Program-made: the position numbers and the translations under genes
Notes under the pieces: generated by a model
The model's input: the letters and a program-made list of their open reading frames with translations, nothing else
Told to the model about the DNA's origin: nothing
The model's database searches: none
Shown here: in pieces, positions 11,300-22,776 of the stretch
Numbering within the stretch: the stretch's first letter is position 1
How the letters are laid out: each line of letters starts with the position of its first letter
DNA from: Doryteuthis pealeii
Taxonomy: Eukaryota; Mollusca; Cephalopoda; Myopsida; Loliginidae
Direction: 5' to 3'
DNA: 64,000 nt
Assembly (NCBI GenBank): GCA_023376005.1
Contig: CM042157.1
Location: forward strand, 67,413,960 to 67,477,959

Positions 11300-11560
11300 C
11301 AATTCAATGTAGAAAGGTGTTGATTTTTGGGACTAAGGTTCTTGAACCAATGGCTAAGGGTGAGCTAACCCTGACAGAAATCCCCAGAGGAGCTTAGGCC
11401 CTGTCAACTGTGGCACGCATGACCCATCGGCATGGGGAATATGCTCTGGTGCCTAGCAACCTAAATCCCAGTCATGGGTAAATCACGTAAGGGTCAGAAG
11501 GGGCCCGGTAAGCTGTAGTGAGGGCAACCCATCTAAGAGAAGGAAATCTCTGATATAAAA
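11300..11560 (+). repeat. SINE-like body, diverged
   Basis: Contains tggcacgcatgacccatcgg, a cagtcatgggtaaatcac segment and catctaagagaaggaaatctc, which parallel the SINE-A body order. The head is not recognisable. Confidence 0.4.
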
Positions 11561-12405
11561 CCATCTAGCAGATGACCATTATTTGGCCTTCAAGCAAGAG
11601 CGCTTGTCCAGTGGAATTGGATCCTTGGTAAAGAGTCCTCTGATAATGAATCCTTTGGTTCTTCTGGTAAAGAGTTCTCAGTTCTTTTGTCAATGGTCAT
11701 AAGTTCCTCCTCAATGATTGCAAGTGAACTGTGGCAAGTATCAGTGTTTAAGTAATGTATCAGCTGTTTATTTGGCTGTTTTATATATATAAAATTCCAC
11801 CCACACATCCCTACAGACCTCAACACCCTTTGTTTGGCACTTAATTTCATCCCCAGATGTTTTGTCTCTGATTCTCTTAAAACTAAAACACTAACAATAA
11901 CTAAGTAAAGTCTATGTAATCAAACGCCCCCGCTCAAAATGAAACAATTTAAACAACAAATAAACAGAAACAAATCATCCCAGACTTTCCAGCTCTGACT
12001 TTTATCTTTTTATATTCGTATATCAGATAGCCCCCTATCTCTTTTTACTCATTTATTCCTCTTGGACTATGCACTCCCCCAACCATAGTATCACACTTGC
12101 TTACCACAATGTCTCAGTCCAGCCACTATTCTACAGGGACGCCCTGCTGAATTATACATTGTTAAAAATTGAGCAAATGAAGTTGATTAATTCTACTATC
12201 TGTTAATTTGGTTGATGGTTTGTGTGTGGCCATATCTGCTTTAAATAATAAAAGTAGCCAGCAGCAGCAGCAGCAGTTAGACCAACTTGTGTCTCCATTT
12301 TTATATTAACTAAACTACATTTACTGATTAACTTATTCTGTCAACATAAAAATCAATAATTAATTTTTTTGTTGTTGTTCTTAGTTGTTTATCTTGAGAT
12401 ATTTA
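11561..12405. other. Intergenic DNA, SINE-C insert fragment and CAG run
   Basis: Bases 11580..11720 match the extra block of the SINE-C copies (ggccttcaagcaagagcg). A short (CAG)6-like run is at about 12258..12276. No gene seen. Confidence 0.6.
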
Positions 12406-12409
12406 TTAA

Positions 12410-13136
12410 CTCTTAACATCCTGTTGAGAAGTCCAGTGCCCCATTCCTATAAGATTTATCAATAAATGGCTAAAAATGGCCTTTTCATTTAAAGTTACCT
12501 GTTATTTCTCTTAAATCAAAGACTTCTAAATATGTTTAATATTACATTTAAACAAAGTCCAGATCCCCATTCCTATAAGGATTTATTAATAAATGGCTAA
12601 AAATGGGCTTTTCATTTAAAGTTACCTGTTATTTCCCTTAAATCAAAGACTTCTAAATATGTTTAATTACATTTAAACAAAGTCCAGATCCCATTCCTAT
12701 AAGGATTTATCAATAAATGGCTAAAAATGGCCTTTTCATTTAAAGTTACTGTTATTTCACTTAAATCAAAGACTTCTAAATATGTTTAATATTACATTTA
12801 AACAAAGTCCAGATCCCATTCCTATAAGGATTTATCAATAAATGGCTAAAAATGGCCTTTTCATTTAAAGTTACCTGTTATTTCCCTTAAATCAAAGACT
12901 GCTAAATATATTTAATATTATATTTAAACAAAGTCCAGATCCCCATTCCTATAAGGATTTATCAAAAATGGCTAGAAATTACTTTTTCATTTAAAGTTAC
13001 CTGTTATTTCCCTTAAATCAAAGACTTCTAAATATGTTTAATATTACATTTAAACAAAGGCTATAATTTGGGGTGGATTAGGAAAATGAATGTGACTTCC
13101 GGCCGGGTGGAATGAAGTGGTATAGGACGTTAAGAG
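12410..13136 (+). mobile_element. MITE-H with five internal tandem repeats
   Basis: The ends CTCTTAACATCC and GGACGTTAAGAG are inverted repeats flanked on both sides by TTAA. Inside are five units of ~125 bp starting at 12431, 12557, 12682, 12807 and 12933, each with attcctataag, aaatggctaaaaatgg and gttacctgttatttccctt. The one-unit form at 29148..29368 is the same element. A TTAA target suggests a piggyBac- or Kolobok-type transposase in trans. Confidence 0.82.
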
Positions 13137-13224
13137 TTAATGATTAATTCTTTTTTTTATATATCTCTATTCAAGATATATAATTTGTTTGAACATATAT
13201 ATATATATATCCCATAATCACAAG
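13137..13224. other. AT-rich spacer
   Basis: Short AT-rich link with an (AT)n run (about 13195..13210) between MITE-H and the 65-bp satellite. Confidence 0.6.
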
Positions 13225-14525
13225 ACATCAACACGTAAAATGATGACAGCCACGAGACACCAATAAGCATGCCGACACAAAAAATGTTTACATCAACACG
13301 TAAAATGATGACAGCCACGAGACACAATAAGCATGTTTACATCACACGTAAATGATGACATAAGCATGCCGACACAAAAAATGTTTCATCAACACGTAAA
13401 ATGATGACAGCCATTGTGTAAAATGATGACAGCCACGAGACACCAATAAGCATGCACACAAAAAAATGTTTACATCAACACGCAGCCACGAGACACCAAT
13501 AAGCATGCCACACAAAAAATGTTTACATCAACACGTAAATGATGACAGCCACGAGACACCAATAAGCATGCCGACACAAAAAATGTTTACATCAACACGT
13601 AAAATGATGACAGCCACGAGACACCAATAAGCATGCCAACAAAAAATGTTTACATCAACACGTAAAATGATGACAGCCACGAGACACCAATAAGCATGCC
13701 GACACAAAAATGTTTACATCAACACGTAAAATGATGACAGCCACGAGACACCAATAAGCATGCCAACACAAAAAATGTTTACATCAACACGTAAATGATG
13801 ACAGCCACGAGACACCAAAGCATGCCGACACAAAAAATGTTTACATCAACACGTAAAATGATGACAGCCACGAGACACCAATAAGCATGCCGACACAAAA
13901 AATGTTTACATCAACACGTAAAATGATGACAGCCACGAGACACCAATAAGCATGCCGACACAAAAATGTTACATCAACACGTAAAATGATGACAGCCACG
14001 AGACACCAATAGCATGCCGACACAAAAAATGTTTACATCAACACGTAAAATGATGACAGCCACGAGACACCAATAAGCATGCCGACACAAAAAATGTTTA
14101 CATCAACACGTAAAATGATGACAGCCACGAGACACCAATAAGCATACAAAAAATGTTTACATCAACACGTAAAATGATGACAGCCACGAGACACCAATAA
14201 GCATGCCGACACAAAAAATGTTTACATCAACACGTAAAATGATGACAGCCACGAGACACCAATAAGCATGCCGACACAAAAAATGTTTACATCAACACGT
14301 AAAATGATGACAGCCACGAGACACCAATAAGCATGCCGACACAAAAATGTTTACATCAACACGTAAATGATGACAGTAAGCATGCCGACACAAAAATGTT
14401 TACATCAACACGTAAAATGATGACAGCCACGAGACACCAATAAGCATGCCGACACAAAAAATGTTTACATCAACACGTAAAATGATGACAGCCACGAGAC
14501 ACCAATAAGCATGCCGACACAAAAA
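13225..14525 (+). repeat. 65-bp satellite, ~20 copies
   Basis: The unit contains acatcaacacgtaaaatgat, then gacagccacgagacaccaat and aagcatgccgacac, then an A run. Copies differ mainly by small deletions (shortened A run, lost gtaaaatg, truncated units near 13350, 13470 and 14370). The unit length is not a multiple of three, so the short minus-strand frame across it is accidental. Confidence 0.9.
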
Positions 14526-14809
14526 AATAAAAACACACAGACAAGTAGCCGCAAAAAGAAAACACAACAAATGAGTAGTAGTAAAAAAGAAGCTAAGAAG
14601 AGGTCACTAGAAGTGCCCATACCACCCTAGAAGGTCACAGATGATACCACCAACATCAATGAAAGAGTATATATACATGCCAAAAAGGACAGATCAGTCA
14701 TATTTGTTCTGAAGAAGGGGAATAACATCCCCAAAATATTCACGAAATAAGACCAAACGAGTTTCTTATATTTCATACCTAATGTTTCATACTAAATCCC
14801 AAATAATAT

Positions 14810-14812
<3 letters not shown>
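14526..14812 (+). other. Satellite flank, unclassified
   Basis: Unique-looking sequence. Bases near 14708..14750 read ctgaagaaggggaa, then tcccc and cacgaaataa, a degenerate relative of the hammerhead-like motif seen near 62323. Confidence 0.5.
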
Positions 14813-14875
<63 letters not shown>

Positions 14876-14887
14876 TATATATATATA
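14813..14887. repeat. (AT)n microsatellite
   Basis: About 70 bases of alternating AT, broken once by an AA. Confidence 0.9.
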
Positions 14888-14919
14888 ATCAATCAATCAA
14901 AGAAAAGGCTTAAATACTG

Positions 14920-15105
14920 GTCATATTAACAGTTGTAAATTTATTTCAAATTGTTTTATTTTTTTACTCCATTCATAAATTTGATGATTTCACTTACTTA
15001 TGATACAACCCTCTTACATTAAATTTTCAACTCCCACCCCACTCAGACAATATCTTTTAAAAATCAATTTTTACACTGCCCGGAGAGTGTTCTGTTTTTT
15101 GCTAG
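14920..15105 (+). mobile_element. Helitron 3' end
   Basis: Matches the 3' half of 10245..10635: gatgatttcacttacttatg, actcccacccc, the hairpin region gcccggagagtg and CTAG at 15102..15105. Confidence 0.65.
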
Positions 15106-15387
15106 TATATATAATTGTGTGTGTAAGTGGAGCAAGATAATTTTGTTAGTGACTTTGAAATTTTAAAAAGTTCAAAAACAGATTTGCTCCTATTTAACAA
15201 GATAAGGTTTGATATATATTAGGTTTGATTTATAATATATATATATATTATAAATCAAACCTAATCTTGTTAAATAGGAGCAAATCTGTTTTTGAACTTT
15301 TTAAAATTTCAAAGTCACTAACAAAATTATCTTGCTCCACTTACACACACACACACACACTTATATATACTAACAAAAAAAAAACAG
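15090..15387. repeat. Large palindrome, ~115-bp arms
   Basis: The left arm (about 15090..15203) is matched in reverse complement by the right arm (about 15264..15387). Both contain gtaagtggagcaagataatt and aaaacagatttgctccta or their complements. The centre holds a second AT-rich dyad (aggtttgatttataat...). The arms include the CTAG end of the flanking Helitron. Confidence 0.85.
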
Positions 15388-15588
15388 AACAAAAAATATA
15401 AAACAAACTATATATAAATATATAATACTGAGCATGTATTTAAAAAAACAATGATGATTGTCTAAGGTTGGCTACTCAAATTTTGAGTGTATTTATTCTA
15501 TATTATAACGATTTTGGGTAATGTGATGTAAGCAGGGACGTAGTTTTGGTTACAGACAAATAGAGACCTAATCTCCTTTATTAATAGA
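15365..15588 (-). mobile_element. Helitron, internally deleted
   Basis: On the minus strand it starts TCTATTAATAAAGGAGATTA and ends at a GTTAG remnant of CTAG. The 3' hairpin segment is missing, so the internal part is joined directly to the terminal T-rich end. Confidence 0.6.
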
Positions 15589-16027
15589 TACTCATGTTCC
15601 TTAATTTTACAACTGGTTAAAAATGAGACCATCCAAATCATCCAAGTTTGAATACAAAAATGTAAATTCTGATTATCTGGTGTTTTTTTCCCCGATTTTC
15701 TTATTTCTTATGAGTGTTGTCACCTCAGCTAAATAATGGATCATTCCATTTTTATTATAAAGAAAGAAATCGAAGAAAAGGGACTTGCTACACAGAAAAA
15801 AATATAAGAAAGAAAAAAAAGAAAGAGTAGGGAAAAGATAGAGAGGTGGTGAGCACGCGGAAGCAACAACGCTAATCTGTTTTAATCGAAACATAATGAA
15901 TAGATGAAAAAAAGAAAAAAAAGAGTGAGAGAGAATTAAATCAAGATTATTATACATTTTACATATTGAACAATTTCGCAATAGCTCTTAAATAAACATA
16001 TCAAATGTAATAATTATGTTATCATAT
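15589..16027. other. Purine/pyrimidine-biased intergenic DNA
   Basis: Contains the inverted copy of the 3650..3730 repeat and an A/G-rich tract at 15760..15930. The minus-strand frame here is low complexity (F, S and L runs) and not a gene. Confidence 0.65.
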
Positions 16028-16313
16028 CAGAGATGCTGATAGGTATGTGTCCGGCATCCCTGACGCACAAAAATCTAAAAGGGCGCATTAAAATTGTATC
16101 CATGCATCCCAGTGTTTTTCTTTTTTCTTCCCTCACCATTTTAAGCTAACTGTAAATACATTTCAATAGTTTCTTAGAAATGAATTACACAGGATAGGTT
16201 ACAAGGTAGGAGTTAGACAGCTTTAGTTGGGACCCATAAATTTTCACGGGGACTCATTCATAGCAAATATGTGCATCCCAGGATGCACTAAATCAAAAAG
16301 CTATCAGCATCAC
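16028..16313 (-). mobile_element. MITE-F, opposite orientation
   Basis: Starts cagagatgctgatag and ends ctatcagcatcac. The interior (gcatccctgacgcacaaaaa) is the reverse complement of the copies at 6234 and 39941. Confidence 0.75.
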
Positions 16314-16667
16314 ATGGTATATCCACAGGTCCTGCTAGTCTAAAATATTCCTCTAAAAATTAGAAGTTAAGATAACTGTTATTTTATAAAAAAAAAAACA
16401 AACTTGCCTTAACTGTTTTCTAAATTTGGATAGAGAGAATAAAAGGTGATTGATGACATAGACACATAATTATAGATTAAGGAATTATGTGTACTTTTAT
16501 TGTAGATTTTCTTAGTACATTTTTAGGCTGATTACAGATGAGATAAATACTAATGTTTATACTAATGTTTTAACTGCCGTTACAGACATTACACATTACA
16601 AACACACATAGGTATATCATGACTCATACACTGTTCATTTTTCTGACATTTGTACATTATTTTATAC
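16314..16667. other. AT-rich intergenic DNA, no gene seen
   Basis: A short CA-rich patch at 16595..16612. Nothing else recognised. Confidence 0.65.
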
Positions 16668-16830
16668 TAGCAAAATAAAAAACACCCTCTGGGCGATGTA
16701 AAATAGAATTTAAAAAAGATATTGCTTGAGGGGGTGGGAGTTGAAAATTCAATGTCAGAAAGTTTGTACCATAAGTAAGTAAAATCATCAAATTTATTAG
16801 AGGAGTAATCACGGTCATTTTTTTTTTGTT
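16668..16830 (-). mobile_element. Helitron 3' end fragment
   Basis: Plus-strand ctagcaaaataaaaaacacc is the complement of the Helitron 3' terminus. The bracketed hairpin and tgggagttgaaaattcaatg follow, then the homology breaks. Confidence 0.6.
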
Positions 16831-16844
16831 TGTTTTATCTTATC

Positions 16845-17471
16845 TTTTATAAATCAAGAGAAAAAAAATGAACAATAAGAATAATTAGATTGCTACAGCT
16901 ATTCATATAGCCTTAACTAAAGCCATTAAATTAACTAGCCAAAAAAAAAAAAAAAAAAAAAAAACGCATTTTGGGCAGTGTAAAAATTAAAATTAAGTAT
17001 TTCTTCCAGATTGACTCAATGACATTTATCTTTATATCTTTATATTATATTAACTAGCAAAAAAGAAAAAAAAACGCCCTCCAGTCAGTGTAAAAAATGA
17101 TTTTTGAAAGATATTGCTTGAGGGGGTGGGAGTTAAAAATTCAATGTCAGAGAGTTTGTACCATAAGTAAAATCATTAAATTTATTAAAGGAGTAAAAAA
17201 AATTTTTTTAAATAAAACAATTTGAAATGGCAACTTAGTCCTGATAACTTTAAATATGTGTTAAAATAAAACAAACTATATATAAATATATAATACCAGG
17301 CATGTATTTCTTAAAACTTATTTTAAAAAATAATGAGGACTGTCTAATGTTGCATGCTCAAATTTTGAGTGTATTTATTCTATGTTATGATGATTTTTGG
17401 GTAATGTGATGTAAGCATGGATATAGTTTTTGTTACAGACAAATAGAGAACGAATCTCCATTATTAATAGA
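16845..17471 (-). mobile_element. Composite Helitron with serial CTAG ends
   Basis: The minus strand runs from TCTATTAATAATGGAGATTC at 17471 to a first CTAG near 17051, then through an extra ~110-bp segment to a second CTAG near 16937, and on into flanking sequence. The whole block is repeated in the opposite orientation at 27582..28240, including the extra segment and flank. Read-through past the first terminus followed by co-mobilisation would explain this. Confidence 0.65.
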
Positions 17472-18297
17472 GATACTATACATGCACCTTTTTAATGTTT
17501 TGTAGTGCACCTGAGCAATGTACACTATACTTTTGTTATTATATATTCTAACCAAAATATGCACCCTCTAGGTGTAAGTTTTAATTAGATGAAATATATT
17601 GAACTAGATAAACTAACAAAATTAATTAAGAATGCATATAAAAAGATTACACTTATTCTAATTATATTTTAATTGGTTTCTATACAAAATCATTCCTAGG
17701 ATTGATTTTAATACGCTGGTGAATGAAACAACTAGGATTTTACAAATTAACCACACCATATTTTAAATGTACTAATAAGAAGATAGGTTGTTTTAAGGCA
17801 AATCTAACTCAGATTTTCATAGTCATTATTAATAAATAAGATCTATTCTATTCTATGTATTAATGATTTTGACTATAAATTAAATACTCATTGATAAACT
17901 TATGCAATTCCTGAGAGTAATGAAATATAAGCAATGATGTTGTTTCAGTTACAGGCAGATGGCAAATCTCTATTTTATAAATAAATATATATATAATTCT
18001 TATAATTCGTTAAAGCAATTATGTAAAGAGGATTTCCCATAATCTTTATATTTGATCCTTTGAAAAAAAAAAAAGAAAACAAAAATCATCTCCGTTCATT
18101 TTCAAAATTACATCCCGGTGGTCATTAACTGCGAATCTGTCATTAACCGTCATAACCACTAAATACACGCATACAATCGGATGGATTTAATCAATATCTT
18201 CATTAATTCAGTCGATTTAACCCTGAAGATCCTTATGGTGAAACTCGAGTAGGTTATTCTTGTGTATACCATTATAATATATATATAATAATAATAA
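17472..18297. other. AT-rich intergenic DNA with half of a palindromic MITE
   Basis: Bases 18207..18285 match one arm of the palindrome at 22777..22947 (gaagatccttatggtgaaac). No gene seen. Short AT run at 17985..17993. Confidence 0.65.
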
Positions 18298-18692
18298 TGG
18301 ACTCTCCTGTCGATTTTCGATGTATGAGGGTTCATACACATAATGAACATCCACACAGGGATTTGTTTATAGCTTGTGTTGGACCATCCACACTTTTTGG
18401 CACAGTCGATAGGAAAAATTGGTGCATCAAGGGTTGCCACAAACCCAATCAACGACCGACCTCAGGAATTTTGAATTCAGAGTTATCCCTCTCCTAGACT
18501 GGTTACCTACCCAAGGCTGAAGAGCCCAGTCTGCCCTACTATTTAACCCATAGCTGGAGGGAGAATATATGGATTCATACCTTTCCCAAGGGTATTAGCG
18601 CTATGTGAAATGCCAACAGCTTCGTCTAGGAATTGAACTCGAATCGAGCCCATTTTCCACGACCCTAACCACTAGCCTACGCGCCTCCATAT
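18298..18692 (-). mobile_element. SINE-A long variant
   Basis: The minus-strand head is at 18692 (ctagtggttagggtcgtgga), followed by the standard body. Instead of the usual short tail it carries an extra ~170-bp 3' part (ggttgccacaaacccaatca and gtatgagggttcatacacat in plus-strand reading). The same variant is at 59770..60157. Confidence 0.75.
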
Positions 18693-18693
18693 A

Positions 18694-18694
<1 letters not shown>

Positions 18695-18762
<68 letters not shown>
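18695..18762. repeat. Mixed TG/AT/CA microsatellite
   Basis: (TG)n, (AT)n, (AC)n and (AT)n runs in sequence at the head of the minus-strand SINE-A. Confidence 0.85.
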
Positions 18763-18764
18763 GT

Positions 18765-19110
18765 CCAGCATGTTTTGTTTGTCTCACCTGGATGGTTTGT
18801 CTACCCTGTCACCAGGGACTGATGAATACACCGATTGCCCCTAGATAGGCTGGTCATATCAAACCCTAGCACTTATATGATTGTCCCAACCATATCCTTA
18901 TGGCAAACCCCCAACCCTTTTTATCATATGTGCTACAAGACGGTGGTTGAGGGTCTTATTGTCCTGGGTGTGCTGTTAATCTGCATCTAATGGTAAAAGT
19001 ATTAATTCTGGAGCTCTAGTGAGTGTGGAGTACCCTATCATCGCCATTACTCCCAGGTCCACTCTGACCTGGAGTGGTAATACCTGTTAGAGTCCCATCT
19101 ATTGATTAGA
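18765..19110 (+). repeat. Element E, 3' part
   Basis: Carries the catgttttgtttgtctcacc and gtcaccagggactgatgaat segment, then the gtgctacaagacggtggttg block, gttaatctgcatctaatgg and the ggtaatacctgttagagtcc tail start. It lacks the shared 3' tail. Confidence 0.6.
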
Positions 19111-19146
19111 TAGAAAAAATGAGTTTAAAACAAATGTTTTTTTTTT

Positions 19147-19438
19147 TAAATTTAGGGTAATTTTCACCTTTAGTTGGCTAAATTCCTAGCAAATAAGGCA
19201 ATTAGAGTAACCTCTCTTGACTTTCACTTTGAAACAAGCCGGTAGCTATTTTGAAAGTCTCCGTGCGAAATAAATAAATCTTAGAAACTTTTTCGAAAAC
19301 AATACAACTGCATGCTTTAACACAAAAATATCATAAAATGTGTTCTTAATAACAATTAATTTCATTTCAGATAATGCGCACGCACAATTTTATGCTAGGA
19401 ATTTAGCCAACTAAAGGTGAAAACTACCAAATTTAGTT
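19147..19438. mobile_element. MITE with ~46-bp inverted ends
   Basis: The left end contains ttcacctttagttggctaaa and cctagcaaataa. The right end repeats this in inverse (gctaggaatttagccaacta, then aggtgaaaactaccaaattt). No coding capacity; family not recognised. Confidence 0.7.
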
Positions 19439-19822
19439 TGAAAAAAAAAAAAAAGAAGAAATTTGAATACCATCTAGAATTACTTAAACAAAATGTTTGT
19501 CAGCATGAAATAATGCAGAGTAATTCTATGTCAAATCATCAAATGAAACTATTTTTTGGTACAGTTAATGTTCAATATATGTGAAATAATAAATGACAAA
19601 AATTTTGTCACATTGGGATACTGATCTTGCTATGAAAAAATCAGAAATCATCAATAACTTAAAATTGGTTGACTTTAAGACTTTTTTGATAGCATTTTTG
19701 GATTCCTTGGTCAAAAATGTTTTTATAAACCAATTTTTAGGAGTAGGGATGCTCTAGAACTCATTTTACCGACAAAAGTAGATTACAAAAAGTCACCATT
19801 TTTTGCCCTCACCCCAAATTGT
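19439..19822. other. AT-rich intergenic DNA, no gene seen
   Basis: A-rich tract at about 19440..19455. No repeat family or frame recognised. Confidence 0.6.
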
Positions 19823-20262
19823 GAAAGTCACGTGAGCAGTGCTGTTTTCTGACTTTGTAGGCATGCCCACGTGTGTTAGAAAGATGGAGATTAAAAAGGT
19901 GCTCAAGGTTGCTGTTGTTAAGATGATTAATGACCTTATGAGCATTTACCAGGTCAGTTTGTCTAGTTTATTTCCTTTGTACTAAAGGGTTTATTAATGC
20001 AGTATTTTGCTTTAATCAAATCTATAAATACCTCTGTTTTTATGCAAGGGTGGTAGGGAGTGCCATGGCGTAGTGGCTAACGTGCTCAACTGTGACATCA
20101 TAGTAAGAGAGTTATGTTACGATTTTTGTGGCCATACTTTAGGCTTCAAGCAAGAGCGGTGTCCAGCGGAGATCCTTGGTGTTAAGCAGAGTGCGATCCT
20201 TAGTGAAGAATCGTTTGGTTGTTCCTTGGTGCTCCTCAGTCTTGCAGGTCCTTTGAGAACTA
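19823..20262. repeat. Duplicate of LINE fragment plus SINE-C head
   Basis: Bases 19823..19955 are the minus-strand LINE ORF2 C-terminal fragment seen at 8390..8530. They continue through the same spacer (tttcctttgtactaaagggt) into the SINE-C head and its extra block (20060..20262). The order and spacing match 8388..8865. Confidence 0.8.
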
Positions 20263-20474
20263 AAGATTGACAGAACTCTGCCAATTTTTGGAATTGAAAG
20301 CTCAAATTTTGGGGATTGTTTAACTTTAACATAATCTACCCATGTACAAAATTTAAAGAAAAATTGAAGTGGGTGGGTGACACGGTCTGGATGATTTGAC
20401 ATGAAATTACCTTGCAACAAGGGTTGACACGCTGTAGAATCCGACCGAACAAACAAACAATATAAAGAAAAGTA

Positions 20475-20694
20475 GGTTATTTCCTATAACTCCAACCTAA
20501 AAAAAAAGGGAACCACTCTGATTGACTGATAAGTTATTTATTTATTTATTGATCTACTATGAAAAAAGAAGACGGGGTTAGGGTTAGGTGTTAGTTTAAT
20601 GGGAAAATAATGGGTAGATTAAGTAACGGATTAAATTAATTCAGAGTGGTTCCCCTTTTTTTAGGTTGGAGTTATGGGAAATAACTGAAAAGTA
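20475..20694. mobile_element. TR-foldback: inverted repeat with TTAGGG core
   Basis: The arms start ggttatttcctataactcca and end gttatgggaaataac, with gggaaccactctga matched by its complement. Between them lie ggggttagggttagg and the conserved ttagtttaatgggaaaataa. There is no coding capacity. Same family as 51826, 54307 and 62025. Confidence 0.8.
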
Positions 20695-20994
20695 TCCTTA
20701 AATATTTTAGTAGTAGTTTCTTACTCAATGAACTCGGCTCTGCGAAATGGTATAATACACAAAATTAACCTATTTCCAAATTGTTTGATGGTGAATACTA
20801 ATTTCTGCATATTTAATTTTAGGCCAACATTTTTGGCTGAACTGATTACACGAATATTTATTATCTGAAAAAGACTGAATAAAGTAATTGTCTCTCTTTA
20901 ACTCAGCTTGGTAATGATGATTATTTACTGTATTCTGCCACTTTTTACATATTGAACAATTCTGTAATAGCTTTGAAGTAAACATATCAAATGT

Positions 20995-21246
20995 TAGTTC
21001 AGTCGGTAGAACGTTCGACTAGGAAGCCCAAGGTTCCTGGTTTGATACTGGTCCTCGCCAACTCAGTGTATGAGTAGCACAGGGATCTGTGTGGTAAAGT
21101 GAGGAGCTGATGGTAGGTGTGGCGCTCCACCTCAGATGCAAAAAAACAATCTCCTTGGTCTAGCATTAGTGAAAAGGGGATAGACTCCCTTACTGTCTGG
21201 CTAATACTGACTTTAGGCCACCCGAGAACTTTACTTTCTTTTACTT
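20995..21246 (+). mobile_element. SINE-B, full length
   Basis: The head gttagttcagtcggtagaac is A-box-like and ggtttgatactgg sits at the B-box position. The body atgagtagcacagggatctg, caatctccttggtctagc and gatagactccctta follows, ending at a T-rich tail. Confidence 0.75.
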
Positions 21247-21387
21247 ACTATGGTATATCTACAGGTCCTGCTAGTCTTCATGATTTCTTAAAAAAAATAA
21301 AAACACCTCATTAACCAATTGGTCACTAAACAGTGTCATCAGTCCACTAATATGATAAAAAAAAAACAATCATATACGTAAAAATGG

Positions 21388-21668
21388 AAGTGTGTGGTAT
21401 AATGGTTATTGTAGGAAATGAACTTGGTGACCTAAGTTCAAATCCTGGACTAGGCTGTTTGCATTTCACGCAACACTAATATCCTTGGGAAAGGTATGAA
21501 TACAACTATTCTCCCTTCTGCTATGGGTAAATAGTAAGGCAGACTGAAATCTTTAACCTTGGCTAGGTAACCAATCTAGGAGAAGAAAAACTTTGAATTC
21601 AAACCTGTTAAACTCTGCTTAAGAAATCGACCTTGTGCCGCAACCTGTTTATGCAGAGGGGTTGGTAT
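21388..21668 (+). mobile_element. SINE-A, full length
   Basis: The head tgtggtataatggttattgt, the B box aagttcaaatcctgg, the cccttctgctatgggtaaat body and the gaggggttggta tail next to an (AT)n run. Confidence 0.8.
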
Positions 21669-21761
21669 ATTATATATATATATATATATATATACTGTGT
21701 TTCAACGTCTCATGTCTCATCACTGTGGCTAGACACAACAACTACCTCCAACCAGAAGAGA

Positions 21762-21792
<31 letters not shown>

Positions 21793-22148
21793 CAAGGTCT
21801 GGCTTTAAATAACCCACATGGGTTGTATTGCCATTAAACAAACAAACTACACTTTGCTTATGTAATTCACCTTGTGTCACATCTGGTTTGTGTGGAGGGG
21901 TTGGGTAAATACCTATGATTGATGATTTGTGTATATACTGGATTCGTTGACATTTGCGATATTCTAGAAACAAAGAAATAAGAAAAGTAATTCAAGTTAT
22001 GGATACTGACTATCATGGACATCGACATTTGTCTCTGTCAACCATTAAATCAGCTCCATAAAAAAATCAACAAAAAAATCAGTAAGCTGCAATTTTCAAA
22101 ATAGCACAATGTGAATATCCAATAGGCCATATGTTGAACTGTCCATAT
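21669..22148. other. Microsatellites and SINE tails, no gene
   Basis: (AT)n at 21671..21694 and 21762..21786. A shared-tail fragment at about 21800..21840 and an isolated SINE-A tail at 21850..21912. Confidence 0.65.
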
Positions 22149-22487
22149 ATAAAATCTTATTATAATGGAGATTGTGTGTTTGTCTGTCTGACAAACTATA
22201 TCACTACTCAAGTCACCATTCGCTAAGTTATTTATATAAAATCTTATTATAATGGAGATTGTGTGTTTGTCTGTCTGACAAACTATATCACTACTCAAGT
22301 CACCATTCGCTAAGTTATTTATATAAAATCTTATTATAATGGAGATTGTGTGTTTGTCTGTCTGACAAACTATATCACTACTCAAGTCACCATTCACTAA
22401 GTTATTTATATAAAATCTTATTATAATGGAGATTGTGTGTTTGTCTGTCTGACAAACTATATCACTACTCAAGTCACAATTTCCTAA
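22149..22487 (+). repeat. 87-bp tandem repeat made of Helitron 5' ends, 4 copies
   Basis: Each unit begins at ataaaatc (22149, 22236, 22323, 22410) and contains tcttattataatggagattg, then gtctgtctgacaaactatat and cactactcaagtcac, the 5' terminus of the 1810/7028 Helitron family. Because 87 is divisible by three, a 140-residue minus-strand frame stays open by chance. Confidence 0.85.
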
Positions 22488-22776
22488 GAAAGTAATGTAA
22501 ATACATTACTTTCTCCATGAATTTTTTGTTGAATTAAAAACAAATTCTTATGCAGGGTCGTCCACAAAGCGTTTCTTCACTGACTGCAGTCTCGCGTAGG
22601 CCAACTACTTGTCCCAGCGCTCCACTCACTTCAGTTATTTATGGGCATATTCCCCAAACATCCAGGCACATCATAGACATAGATACACACAACTGCCCTT
22701 TATATATGTATAGATAGATTAATTGGACATACACACACATCAACTGCCCTTTATATATGTATAGATATTATTAACA
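22488..22776. other. Intergenic DNA, no gene seen
   Basis: Two diverged copies of actgccctttatatatgtat (about 22691 and 22743) form a short local duplication. Confidence 0.6.

Noticed and set aside
13225..14525. Regular short-unit array considered as a CRISPR
   Set aside because: Units are contiguous with no unique spacers, the unit is 65 bp, and the setting is an animal genome. It is a satellite.
22050..22472. 140-residue minus-strand frame with repeated SSDIVCQTDKHTIS units
   Set aside because: It is an 87-bp tandem array of Helitron 5' ends; the frame is open only because 87 is divisible by three.
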